Positions 1 through 8,499 of a stretch of DNA of 18,434 nt are shown here, in pieces. Location of the stretch: assembly GCA_002509225.1 (NCBI GenBank), contig DAHL01000047.1, positions 1 through 18,434 on the forward strand. Reading direction: 5' to 3'. Within the stretch, counting starts at the first letter, position 1; each line of letters begins with the position of its first letter. Made by a program: the position numbers and the translations under genes. This DNA is from Euryarchaeota archaeon UBA102. Its GTDB lineage: Archaea; Thermoplasmatota; Poseidoniia; MGIII; CG-Epi1. The notes below the pieces were generated by a model. The model was given only the letters and a program-made list of their open reading frames with translations, was not told where the DNA came from and ran no database searches.

Positions 1-113
1 AGAGAACATTCTTACACGACCACGATTCAATCTTTCTAACTGGATGGTGTCAAAACGATAGTTACCGTATAGGTTTTGGCACAGTTTCTGGTCAAATTAC
101 ACCATCAAATTAG
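1..113 (+). CDS. Partial C-terminus of an unidentified upstream protein
   Basis: A reading frame is open from the window edge (first full codon at 3) to a TAG at 111-113, giving about 36 residues that include HDHDSIFLTGW and SYRIGFGTVSG. The other two forward frames close early. The stretch reads like the compact C-terminus of a globular protein. A TATA box starts only 13 nt after the stop, which fits a gene end followed by a new promoter. I do not recognise the family, and a frame this short could be open by chance. Confidence 0.4.
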   Translation, partial: RTFLHDHDSIFLTGWCQNDSYRIGFGTVSGQITPSN

Positions 114-125
114 TTCATAGTTTAC

Positions 126-155
126 TTTATATAACCTCTCGAGTGGCGACACCTC
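126..155 (+). promoter_or_regulatory. Core promoter of aglB, resembling the 23S rRNA promoter
   Basis: A TATA box (TTTATATA, 126-133) is followed by ACCTCT and then GCGACACCTC at 146-155. Transcription should start near 155, giving a leader of about 30 nt before the ATG at 187. The same elements occur in the same order at 16293-16323 upstream of the 23S rRNA gene. A weak AGGA at 176-179, 7 nt before the ATG, may act as a ribosome binding site. Confidence 0.6.
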
Positions 156-186
156 CTTCGCGTAGGGGAATTTATAGGATTTAACC

Positions 187-3100
187 ATGGCTAGATCTAG
201 AAGGAGACAAAAACAGAAGCGAGTCGGTGCATCGTTTGCATCAAAGCAGAGTACATTCTCTCCCTCAATAAAAGAAACAGAAACTTTCAATATCAATTGG
301 TCTAAGGTAATATTTATTCTTGCTATTTTTATTTTTGCATTATATCTCAGAACTGCTTGGAATTTAGACCCAGCAACTGAAGATGGATTCCAACTCACTG
401 GAGGAAGTGACCCATACTATCACAAACATGTTATAGATTATGTTCACGAAACAGGCGAACATCTTATTAGCGATCCGATGTTAAATTACCCATTAGGGGC
501 AAATAACGTTAGACCGCCTTTATTCGATTGGTCAATCGTAATTGTAGGATTATTAATCTCTCCAATTGTTGGTAATCAAGCTGATGCTATCTGGTGGGCT
601 ACTGAAGTTATGCCTGCAGTATATGGTGCTTTGTTGGTTTTCCCTATTTATGCGATGGGCAGAACTTATTTCGGCGCTAAACCTGCCCTTTTCTCAGCCT
701 TTTTTATTTCAGTTAGTGCAAGCCATATAGGACATTCAACTCTGGCTCTAGCTGACCACGATTCATTCATTATCTTACTCACCACTATTTGTTTCTATTT
801 CTTTATGAGGGCTTTATCATCTTCTGACGATAAACGTTGGATTTCTAATTGGAAAGATATCGATTCTATCAAGGATGGCTTCTCATCTTTCTTTTCAAAT
901 GAATTATTATCAATAGGTTATGCAGGGTTGGCCGGCACTACGCTTCTAATCGTTGCATTATCTTGGAAAGGTTTCCCATATCTTATGGCAATCATGGCCA
1001 TCTATCTAGTTCTTCAGATGCTAATCAATTCAGTGAAGAAAATAGATAGTTTCTCAGTCGCTATGATTGGAATAATTGCTCTTTCTATACCGATTATTTT
1101 CTCATTTCCATATTATTACACAATGGGCTCTCTCAGTACTTGGTGGGAAGCTCCTATGTACATTTTACTAGGTGTTTTTGGCGCTTCTTTACTTTTTGTT
1201 CCGACAAGAGACTTACCTTGGCTATTAGTTTGGTCTTCAACTATAACTGCAGGTTTGGTCGGTTTCTTATTACTTCAATACGTATTTACTGAATTAGGTT
1301 TCTTACTCTTGGGTGGTCAAGGTTATTTCATCAGAACAAGTCTTTCTGACACAATCGCCGAAGCGCAACCACCTTCATTTTCTAATTTCATTTTCTCCTT
1401 TGGTATCGTTACAGCCTGGCTAGCTATATTCGGTCTCTTTTGGCTATCTTGGAAATTATTTAATGATAAGACTTGGAAGAAAGATCATTTTTTCCTAATA
1501 ACTTGGGCAGCAGTTTCAATATTTATGGCCCAATCAGCTATACGTTTCATATTCAATGCAACACCAATAATGGTGATTCTTTCTGGTTGGATTACTGCTT
1601 CTATCGTTTCTTGGTCAAATTTTGATCACACTTTGAAAACTTTAGGAACATATTGGGGTCGAGATTCTTGGAATTCACAGCTCAAATTTAGAGATCGTTT
1701 AGGAGGTCTCAGAAAAGCTTTCCACATGAAACAACCTTTCATGGCTTTTATGATAACTGCATTTTTAATTCTTCCAAATGCCTTTCATGGGTATGATGCA
1801 GCAATACCTTATGAATCTAAAAAAGAACACGATATAGGGGTTTACGACTTCTTAACTTTAGATTTTCTAAGGCCAGATGAATGGGAGTATGATTCAGAAT
1901 ATTATCAATCTGGTGGTGTTAATTATTCTAAATATCCAGAAGGAATTTCCGGTATGTACAATAAAACAACAAATGATTTATGGTATTTAGGAACTTCAGG
2001 ACCCTCTTTCCCATCAGATTATTGGATTGAAGGTTTAGAATGGCTTTCTGAACAAGATGCTTACACTTCCCCAACTGAACGTCCGGCCTTTATCGCATGG
2101 TGGGATTATGGATTTTGGTCAATAGATATTGCTGAACATCCTACAGTGGCTGACAATTTCCAGTTTGGTTATCAAATAGCCGGTAATTTCCTCGCCGCTC
2201 AGTCTGAAAAAGAAGCCTTATCTTTAATGTTATACAGATTACTTGAAGCAGAGGTCGATAGGCATGGTACTGAATCTATGTCATTAGGTACAAAACAAGT
2301 TTTACAATCATATTATTCAGATTCTGATATTTCATCTTTAGAGCATATTATCTCAAATCCTAAAGATTATATTCCTGAAAATGAAGACATTAACAAAGAA
2401 AATGCTGCAATAAGGGCCGCTACTCCAATATTAATGAGTTTATCTATTGATAAAATCAATGAAGTTCTTTGGAAGGTCGAAGAAGAGACAGGCAATTCCA
2501 TACGTTATTTTGCAGCCGACCGTCGTATGATGCCATTCAGCTATCAAAATACTGGTATTTTGTATGCACCAATAACTTTAGCAGACTACAATGTTAGTGA
2601 TTATATCGAAGTCGTTATAGATATGCCGGATGGAGAGAGATTGACAATTCCAGAAGTAGAAGAACGACTTATGGCTGATCCATCATTCCAAATTCCACCT
2701 AATTCAGAAACTTTAGTTTACAAAGATAAATTTTTGAATTCTATGTTTTACAGAGCTTTCATTGGATGGTCTGGTATAGATGTTGGCGGTTCAGCAGATG
2801 ACGGTATACCTGCAGTTATGGGGGATATAGCTAACGAAGCCTACAATTGGTTCCCTAGTATATCTGGCTACAGCGGCATAGCTCCAGGATGGAATCTAAC
2901 CCACTTTAAGTTGGTAGAGTCTAATTCAGGTCTTCGTATTTTGAAATATTATGAAGGGGCTAATGTCGTTGGCTCAATCAAAACTTCTTCAGGCGAACCT
3001 ATATCTGGTGCTAAAATTACTGCATTTGATGAGTATCAGATTCCTCATGCTACAGTAGAAACCAACAGTCAAGGGGACTATTCAATTCTTGTACCTGAAG

Positions 3101-6100
3101 GCGAAATAAATTTAGTCGTCTCACTCGGTGATCCAATTACTACACAGGAAAAAGCCCTCAAAGTTTCTAATACCATTCTTTCAGACGACGTTATTATTTC
3201 TGTTACAGAAGCGGAAGCTACTAGGCAAACTGATTGGATTATAGAAAAAGATATAATTCTAGATTCTTCCAGTGTTTCCGGTAAGATATACTGGGACGAA
3301 AATTCAGATTCATCTTATAGTGATGATGATGAATCTATATCTAACGTTACGGTTGTTTTAGAGAATCTTTTCACTAACGAAACAACGTCCGTTTTGTCTG
3401 ATGAGAATGGCGATTACACTTTCTCCAATATAGCTCCTGGTGAATATCTCTTAAAAGGATATCATCAAGATCATGAAATGTTAATTAAATCTTATAGAGG
3501 CCAATCTGCGATTAAAGCAGGTCAATCTTTAGGTTCAGTTGATGGCGCTTGGGTTCCATTAGATATTTTTGGTTCTATTACCTTCGATTCACAACACGAA
3601 CAAAAATCAGTTACAATGTCTCTGTTAGATCATACCAATGATCTGACAACAGTTTCCGATTTCGAATCATATTATCAATTCGATCACTTATTGCCTGGTA
3701 ACTATACCTTAGAATTACTTTCAGACACTATGGCTACTGATTGGATTGACAACACTTTCGACTTCGAATTAACTAATAACCAGTTTGAAGCAGATAATCT
3801 AACCATTTCCTACGGCGAAAGAATAGAAGGTACTGTTCTTCTCGCCGGTGTACCAGAAGGTGATGCATCCGTGGAATTGCATGCTGTAGATGGTAGTTCT
3901 ATTATTCAGTTAAAGACAGATGCTAATGGTTACTTTACAGATATCGTCATTCCACAACAATATTACATCAAAGCAACACTATCTTCTGATACGTTAGACG
4001 GCTCTACTATAGATCATAGTGGTCACGGACACGCAGCAATTGAAGGAGATGTAGTTTGGAATCACTTAGAGATGGTAGATATGGATACATACGATTCTCC
4101 ACTCTTCATAAATTTAAAATCCGCTGTATTCGTTGAAGGGAAGGTATATTTGGATTCTAATGGTAATGGTGTATTAGATTCCACATCTACTACAGACGAA
4201 GCTATCAGGGATTCAAACTTGGCTGATACTGTAATAGATATCCTTCTTTTTGAGTCAGCATCATCTAAATCAGTTACTACGGCTTTTAGTGGTGGAGATG
4301 GCAGTTATAGTCTATATCTAGCTCCAGATACATATTATGTTTATTCTGTTTACAGTTCTTCAGAAACCCAAGAAACCTACGCTCTTTTGGATACAATTAC
4401 AGTTACATATGGGGACGATTTAACTAATTCAGTAAATACTTTCAATTTACCATTTTATCCTGCGTCTTCATTCAGTTTCTCAACTTTCGAAAAATTATCT
4501 TCTTTCAATCCACCATCTACTGGACTCTTTACATTTGAGAATGAGAATGGCAAAGTTTCTATCTGGTCTAGTATGGAAAATGAAGCAGAAGGCTTCAATT
4601 TCGTTTTACCTTATGGAACTTATTCAGTTGGAGTGGATAAGTATGGCTATCAAGTTTTAGATCCAGCCACTTTTACAACTCCAAACAGTCATTTGGAAGT
4701 TTTGATTGGCCGCACACCAACTAATATTGTAGGTCAATTTTATGGCGATGATCAACCATTAGTTGGCATGGAAGTCAAATTTTCTTCAGTTATAGATCCG
4801 GTTTCAAATACAATCTCTTTGTTTACAGATTCAAATGGTTTTATACATGGAGAAATACTCCCAGATAGTTACACCTATGAAGCAATTTTAGATTTAGGGG
4901 ATGGACTAAGATATAGTGCAGACGGAGAGATTACAATAGAGTTGAATACACACGCCTTCGATTTAGGTTCCATATACACGGATAAACTAATTCAAATTTA
5001 CGGCAATGCTTGGAAAACTTCTGATTTTAGAAATCCCGTTATAGGAAATGTAGAATTTAGAAGTAAATCTTCTTTAGATACGGTTTTTACATTTCATAAT
5101 ACAGGTTTAGTAGGTCAAGGATATTCAGGTTATCTACCGTCAGATATGTACTATGTTACATTCTCTGCCACCCATAGTCATCATTCTTACTTGAATACAA
5201 TGTTTATAGAAAGTCCTCAGGAGCACAATTTAATTCTCGAAGAAGAATTTTTCCTTTACGGAGGAATTCGTTCCAAGCCAACAGGCCTTTCTTTAGATTT
5301 CGATAATGACGTAGAAGTATTCCTATCTTCTGTTGATGGAACTACGGTTCTTTCAACTAGAGGCGATTACAATGATTTTGGAATTCCAAAAGGAACTTAC
5401 ACAGTCTCTCTAGAGGTAGATGGTTATGAGTTTTACGAATCTGAATTAGTCGTTTCAGAAGATAATTGCTATTCTGATGGTGGTTGTAAATTCGATATAC
5501 GCTTAATTCCAGACAGAGTTTCAGCATCCATTTCTTTCACATACGTAGATTCTGAAGGAGTCACACTTCCTTTATCAGACGTCGAAGTTGTTTTGTCTAA
5601 TAGTTATATGGATTTCACTTACACAGGATTTACAGATTCATCCGGTTCTTTACCAACTTTCGAGGACATAATTCCTGCTCGATATTATGTCGATATCGAT
5701 TATATTAAAGAAGGACAAAAATACACTCTAAATGATAATTTCAAAATAGAAGTAGGCGTATCCAATCAACAATTTACATTAGAGGCGGATTGGAAAATTA
5801 GAATAGGAGGGGCTCTTTTCTACGACAGGGATTTCGACGCTATACCAGATTCAAATGAATTATTCCCCGAAGCCACAATCGAAATATGGGATGACGTAGG
5901 TGAGAAACTTTTACAATCAATTAATCCAGATAGTTCAGGGAATTATGAATTCTTTTTATCGCCACAAAATGTGCAATTATATGCATACGTTAGTGACAAT
6001 GAAAATAGCTTCGTATTCGTTGAAAACATTATTGCAAATCAATCTCATGATATCGATATTACCCTATCTCAGGGAATTCATTATGTAGCCACATATCTAA

Positions 6101-7158
6101 ATTCAGATACAGGCAATCCTCTAAATTTCAGTATAAATTCTCCAATAGTAATTTCAAGCTCAGAACTAACTTTAACTCTCTTGGCTCCAGACGGTATTTT
6201 AGATCTAATACTTCCAGCTGGTGAATATAGTATTTCTTCAGATTTAGAAGATCATTCTTATGTTCCAAGCGTAATATTCGTTCTCGATGAGATTGTTAAT
6301 CTATCTATTTCAGACGGGTACGTCTATGAAACTACGTCTTTGGATTCTATATTATTAAGAGGATTGAATATTTCTCACAGTGATTTAGAAGCACATGCTC
6401 CTATTGGAGAAGGAGCTTCTTTCACCTTTTATTTGAATAATTTAGGAGAAGATACAGAAGAGTATGATATCTATGTTCATCTTTCAGATGCAGCACAGTC
6501 TGGATGGTCTTCTACTATTAACCCAGTTCACGTTAACATCATGTCCAATCAAACCGAAGCTGTTGAAATTCTCATAACTCCAGATTTATCAGTGGCTCCA
6601 GGTTCCTTTATCTTCCCAGAAGTAGAGATAGTTTGGGACGGTATTCCTGCTGAAAATCAAGATCACGGCGTTTATGAATACGAATTACGTGTAACTGCTT
6701 CACCACCTCCAATATCCGATTTCTCCATTACAGAGGTCAGTTGGTTACCTGAACAGGTTAACATGTCCGATATCAATATGGAAGGTTTCGTAAATGTAAC
6801 TCTTTCTGCTACTATATTCAACAATGCTACTACTTCTCTTAGATTAGAGGTCCCAGTTGCATTCTATGTCAATGATGCTGCAATTGCACTCGAGACTGCA
6901 ACTTTTGATGATTTCAATTTTAGTACAGTTTCCACTACAATCGCTATAGCGGCTGAATTTAGTGAAATTAGATTGTCTATAGATCCAGGAAACGCGTTTA
7001 CAGAATCTGATAAAAGTAATAACAATTATACATTTTCAATTACAGCAACACCCGTTCCTGTAGTTGAGGAATCTGGTAGAAACTGGCTCCAGCTCGGTGT
7101 AGCAGCACTCTTTGCTTCAGTCATGTCTATGTTCATTCTTCGCAGATTGAGAAAGTAA
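187..7158 (+). CDS. aglB: Giant AglB/STT3 oligosaccharyltransferase with a long modular surface arm
   Basis: Catalytic subunit of archaeal N-glycosylation; it transfers a lipid-linked glycan to Asn in N-X-S/T sequons on the outer face of the membrane. Visible hallmarks: a basic cytoplasmic N-terminus; a multi-span membrane region to about residue 540; the first catalytic acidic site GSDPYYH (D75); the DHD motif (D190-D192); TIAE (389-392); WWDYG (638-642); and a DxxM-type motif ADRRMMPF (D778, M781). The conserved part ends near residue 925, about where ordinary AglB proteins end. Then come about 1,370 more residues: roughly twelve carboxypeptidase-regulatory/transthyretin-like or SdrD-like beta modules, one with a calcium-type loop DSNGNGVLD (1323-1331); a NEW3-like Ig module (about 2070-2170); a CARDB-like module (about 2173-2280) ending in ESDKSNN; a terminal membrane helix (about 2299-2318); and RRLRK. 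The frame is intact. The catalytic assignment is firm; the arm's role is unknown. Confidence 0.95.
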   Translation: MARSRRRQKQKRVGASFASKQSTFSPSIKETETFNINWSKVIFILAIFIFALYLRTAWNLDPATEDGFQLTGGSDPYYHKHVIDYVHETGEHLISDPMLNYPLGANNVRPPLFDWSIVIVGLLISPIVGNQADAIWWATEVMPAVYGALLVFPIYAMGRTYFGAKPALFSAFFISVSASHIGHSTLALADHDSFIILLTTICFYFFMRALSSSDDKRWISNWKDIDSIKDGFSSFFSNELLSIGYAGLAGTTLLIVALSWKGFPYLMAIMAIYLVLQMLINSVKKIDSFSVAMIGIIALSIPIIFSFPYYYTMGSLSTWWEAPMYILLGVFGASLLFVPTRDLPWLLVWSSTITAGLVGFLLLQYVFTELGFLLLGGQGYFIRTSLSDTIAEAQPPSFSNFIFSFGIVTAWLAIFGLFWLSWKLFNDKTWKKDHFFLITWAAVSIFMAQSAIRFIFNATPIMVILSGWITASIVSWSNFDHTLKTLGTYWGRDSWNSQLKFRDRLGGLRKAFHMKQPFMAFMITAFLILPNAFHGYDAAIPYESKKEHDIGVYDFLTLDFLRPDEWEYDSEYYQSGGVNYSKYPEGISGMYNKTTNDLWYLGTSGPSFPSDYWIEGLEWLSEQDAYTSPTERPAFIAWWDYGFWSIDIAEHPTVADNFQFGYQIAGNFLAAQSEKEALSLMLYRLLEAEVDRHGTESMSLGTKQVLQSYYSDSDISSLEHIISNPKDYIPENEDINKENAAIRAATPILMSLSIDKINEVLWKVEEETGNSIRYFAADRRMMPFSYQNTGILYAPITLADYNVSDYIEVVIDMPDGERLTIPEVEERLMADPSFQIPPNSETLVYKDKFLNSMFYRAFIGWSGIDVGGSADDGIPAVMGDIANEAYNWFPSISGYSGIAPGWNLTHFKLVESNSGLRILKYYEGANVVGSIKTSSGEPISGAKITAFDEYQIPHATVETNSQGDYSILVPEGEINLVVSLGDPITTQEKALKVSNTILSDDVIISVTEAEATRQTDWIIEKDIILDSSSVSGKIYWDENSDSSYSDDDESISNVTVVLENLFTNETTSVLSDENGDYTFSNIAPGEYLLKGYHQDHEMLIKSYRGQSAIKAGQSLGSVDGAWVPLDIFGSITFDSQHEQKSVTMSLLDHTNDLTTVSDFESYYQFDHLLPGNYTLELLSDTMATDWIDNTFDFELTNNQFEADNLTISYGERIEGTVLLAGVPEGDASVELHAVDGSSIIQLKTDANGYFTDIVIPQQYYIKATLSSDTLDGSTIDHSGHGHAAIEGDVVWNHLEMVDMDTYDSPLFINLKSAVFVEGKVYLDSNGNGVLDSTSTTDEAIRDSNLADTVIDILLFESASSKSVTTAFSGGDGSYSLYLAPDTYYVYSVYSSSETQETYALLDTITVTYGDDLTNSVNTFNLPFYPASSFSFSTFEKLSSFNPPSTGLFTFENENGKVSIWSSMENEAEGFNFVLPYGTYSVGVDKYGYQVLDPATFTTPNSHLEVLIGRTPTNIVGQFYGDDQPLVGMEVKFSSVIDPVSNTISLFTDSNGFIHGEILPDSYTYEAILDLGDGLRYSADGEITIELNTHAFDLGSIYTDKLIQIYGNAWKTSDFRNPVIGNVEFRSKSSLDTVFTFHNTGLVGQGYSGYLPSDMYYVTFSATHSHHSYLNTMFIESPQEHNLILEEEFFLYGGIRSKPTGLSLDFDNDVEVFLSSVDGTTVLSTRGDYNDFGIPKGTYTVSLEVDGYEFYESELVVSEDNCYSDGGCKFDIRLIPDRVSASISFTYVDSEGVTLPLSDVEVVLSNSYMDFTYTGFTDSSGSLPTFEDIIPARYYVDIDYIKEGQKYTLNDNFKIEVGVSNQQFTLEADWKIRIGGALFYDRDFDAIPDSNELFPEATIEIWDDVGEKLLQSINPDSSGNYEFFLSPQNVQLYAYVSDNENSFVFVENIIANQSHDIDITLSQGIHYVATYLNSDTGNPLNFSINSPIVISSSELTLTLLAPDGILDLILPAGEYSISSDLEDHSYVPSVIFVLDEIVNLSISDGYVYETTSLDSILLRGLNISHSDLEAHAPIGEGASFTFYLNNLGEDTEEYDIYVHLSDAAQSGWSSTINPVHVNIMSNQTEAVEILITPDLSVAPGSFIFPEVEIVWDGIPAENQDHGVYEYELRVTASPPPISDFSITEVSWLPEQVNMSDINMEGFVNVTLSATIFNNATTSLRLEVPVAFYVNDAAIALETATFDDFNFSTVSTTIAIAAEFSEIRLSIDPGNAFTESDKSNNNYTFSITATPVPVVEESGRNWLQLGVAALFASVMSMFILRRLRK

Positions 7159-7164
7159 AAACAG

Positions 7165-7184
7165 TATTATAGTAGTGTTTTTTT
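7165..7184 (+). promoter_or_regulatory. TATA box for the PGF-CTERM-like gene, with an overlapping T-tract
   Basis: TATTATAG (7165-7172) is centred about 26 nt before the ATG at 7194, the spacing expected for a leaderless archaeal mRNA. A run of seven T (7178-7184) could terminate aglB transcripts, since archaeal polymerase stops at T-tracts. The two genes may therefore be separate units or partly read through. Confidence 0.4.
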
Positions 7185-7193
7185 CTTTGATTT

Positions 7194-7682
7194 ATGAAAT
7201 CAAAATCTTTGATTGTTCTTTTAGTTTCAGCTCTCTTTGCACTACAGTTTGCCGGCGTCTCTTCAGCTCAGAATGATACTGCTGCAGTAGTCTCTCCTTG
7301 GTTCGGTGTAGAAACGCCACTCTACAAGGGTGGAGAATTCGAAGTACGTTTTTCTATCATTGCTAACGAAACGGGCGATTACACAATCGAATTAGATGAA
7401 CGTGACGAATTTTTGTGGATTTCCAACGAGAATTATCCAGGTTCTGAGAAAACAATAACAATCAACACTACTGGTGATAGTCGCACCTTCATTTTTAAAG
7501 GTGAGAACACAGTTAAGTTAGAGAATGGCACCTATTCAGTAGGCTGGACAGCTTATCTGAACGGTACAGAATTTGAATCAGGTTCATTCGATGTTAGAGC
7601 TGGTGAACAGGTTCCAGGATTCGGCATGCTCTCTGTGGTAGTTCTAGCTACAGTCGCTATCGGTCTATCACGTCGTTATTAG
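7194..7682 (+). CDS. Secreted sequon-rich protein with a PGF-CTERM-like C-terminal anchor
   Basis: 162 residues. An N-terminal signal peptide (hydrophobic residues about 6-20, likely cleavage after the SSA at 23-25) leads into a beta-rich extracellular domain of about 110 residues. The tail is PGFG (141-144), a hydrophobic helix and RRY. This matches the PGF-CTERM layout, which in haloarchaea is processed by archaeosortase A and replaced with a lipid anchor; no archaeosortase is in this window. Five N-X-T sequons lie in the mature part (N27, N58, N91, N111, N123), an unusually high density, so it is a plausible substrate of the AglB encoded just upstream. It follows aglB by 35 nt but has its own TATA-like box. 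The core domain is not recognised; small Ig-like or BsuPI-like folds are possible. Function unknown; surface location likely. Confidence 0.8.
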   Translation: MKSKSLIVLLVSALFALQFAGVSSAQNDTAAVVSPWFGVETPLYKGGEFEVRFSIIANETGDYTIELDERDEFLWISNENYPGSEKTITINTTGDSRTFIFKGENTVKLENGTYSVGWTAYLNGTEFESGSFDVRAGEQVPGFGMLSVVVLATVAIGLSRRY

Positions 7683-7698
7683 ATAATTCATTACTCTT

Positions 7699-7899
7699 TC
7701 AACAGTCGTCATCTTCCCAAGGGGGTCTCCTTCCTAAAGGATCAAAGAATCTACTACGTCTTTTCTTCACTTCATCTGTAAATTTGAATAACGGAGCCTC
7801 TACATCCCAGCTAGTAATGTATTCACCATTCTGCCTTACTTGTATTACTTTATCTCCGACTTCTAGCTCATAACCATTTTCGTTTACGTAAATTTTCAT
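7699..7899 (-). CDS. Small hypothetical protein, 66 residues
   Basis: Not a family I recognise. The N-terminal half looks like a small beta fold (alternating hydrophobics around YELEVGDKVIQV and GEYITSWDV). The C-terminal half is charged, with a KKRRSRFF patch and an acidic DDDC end. There is no signal peptide or membrane segment, so it is likely cytoplasmic. It is convergent with the PGF-CTERM-like gene, with stops 16 nt apart. A TATA-like box (CTTTTAAG on the minus strand, 7923-7930) is centred about 27 nt before the ATG, the leaderless spacing seen elsewhere here. That spacing and the natural residue mix are the main reasons to believe it is a real gene. Confidence 0.6.
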   Translation of the reverse strand: MKIYVNENGYELEVGDKVIQVRQNGEYITSWDVEAPLFKFTDEVKKRRSRFFDPLGRRPPWEDDDC

Positions 7900-7922
7900 G
7901 GACTTTCGCCATTCAACAAGGG

Positions 7923-7930
7923 CTTAAAAG
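7923..7930 (-). promoter_or_regulatory. TATA-like box for the 66-residue gene
   Basis: CTTTTAAG on the minus strand, centred about 27 nt upstream of the ATG at 7899. The predicted start site falls at or next to the start codon, so the mRNA would be leaderless. Confidence 0.4.
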
Positions 7931-7940
7931 TTGAACCTAT

Positions 7941-8013
7941 AAAAAAATAAAATCAATCAAAAAAATAAATTTTTGCCGGCAAGTGGTTGGGGCTCGAAAG
8001 CCCTCAACCACTT
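7941..8013 (-). terminator. Hairpin plus poly-T terminator of the pilin gene
   Basis: Reading the minus strand from 8013, AAGTGGTTG and GGGCT (separated by one bulged A) pair with AGCCC and CAACCACTT across a TTCG loop. This is a 14-bp stem with a single bulge, occupying 7981-8013. It is followed by two T-rich tracts within 7941-7974. It begins about 20 nt after the pilin stop codon. The shape resembles a bacterial intrinsic terminator and suits a highly expressed gene. Confidence 0.8.
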
Positions 8014-8033
8014 AATTGCTCAGAACTTAAGAT

Positions 8034-8492
8034 TTATCTTAAGTTCGCGGATCCAATAATGTCACCGCTTGGGTCGTGCTTAACATCGAACGAATAATCA
8101 TCGCCGAAGCAATCGCCATCAATCATATACTGATCTCCTGCGGTTAAATCTCCGTCGCTGTCGTTGTCATAGAATGTTACACATTCTGACTCTTCGCCCT
8201 CATCTGCGCACGTCTCACCGAATTGTGCTGTGTTGCCCATCTGGTCCTTTAGGTACCAGCTGAAGCTGCATGCATCGGCTGAGCTGCTCAGCTTGATCAC
8301 GCGTACGGCATTGTCGTCACCAACTACTTTGGTTTGGAAAGTGCCGAACGGTGCATTTTCCCCCGTGCCATCTAGGAAGCTTGCTGCCCATACGTAGAGC
8401 ACAGCTGCCAAGACGACGGTAATTGCGACCATTAAGATGACCGCTATTACTGGGGAAACGCCTTCCTCGTCTTTTCTTATTGCGTATTTCAT
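8034..8492 (-). CDS. Archaeal type IV pilin with class III signal peptide
   Basis: 152 residues from the chosen ATG at 8492; a GGAGGA site (8500-8505) sits 7 nt before it, so the start 15 nt further upstream (8507) is less likely. The N-terminus shows the archaeal pilin pattern: a short charged leader KYAIRKDEEG, then VSPVIAVILMVAITVVLAAVL. A PibD/EppA-type prepilin peptidase should cut after G11, exposing the hydrophobic helix that packs the filament core. The head domain is acidic, with four cysteines (C75, C95, C104, C128) that could form two disulfides. It also carries a 12-residue EF-hand-like loop (D109-D120, pattern DxDxDGDxxxxD) that may bind calcium. Its GC content by spot count is about 45-58%, against about 37% in the adjacent proS. 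It has its own promoter, strong ribosome site and terminator, which suggests high expression. The role (adhesion or other surface filament) cannot be told from sequence. Confidence 0.9.
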   Translation of the reverse strand: MKYAIRKDEEGVSPVIAVILMVAITVVLAAVLYVWAASFLDGTGENAPFGTFQTKVVGDDNAVRVIKLSSSADACSFSWYLKDQMGNTAQFGETCADEGEESECVTFYDNDSDGDLTAGDQYMIDGDCFGDDYSFDVKHDPSGDIIGSANLR

Positions 8493-8499
8493 GGTTGCG

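Noticed and set aside
105..398. Minus-strand frame of 97 residues over the aglB start
   Set aside because: It lies antisense to the N-terminus of aglB and its promoter and has no recognisable domain; a shadow frame.
5900..6088. Second forward frame inside aglB
   Set aside because: Short, low-quality residue mix, inside a well-supported coding frame.
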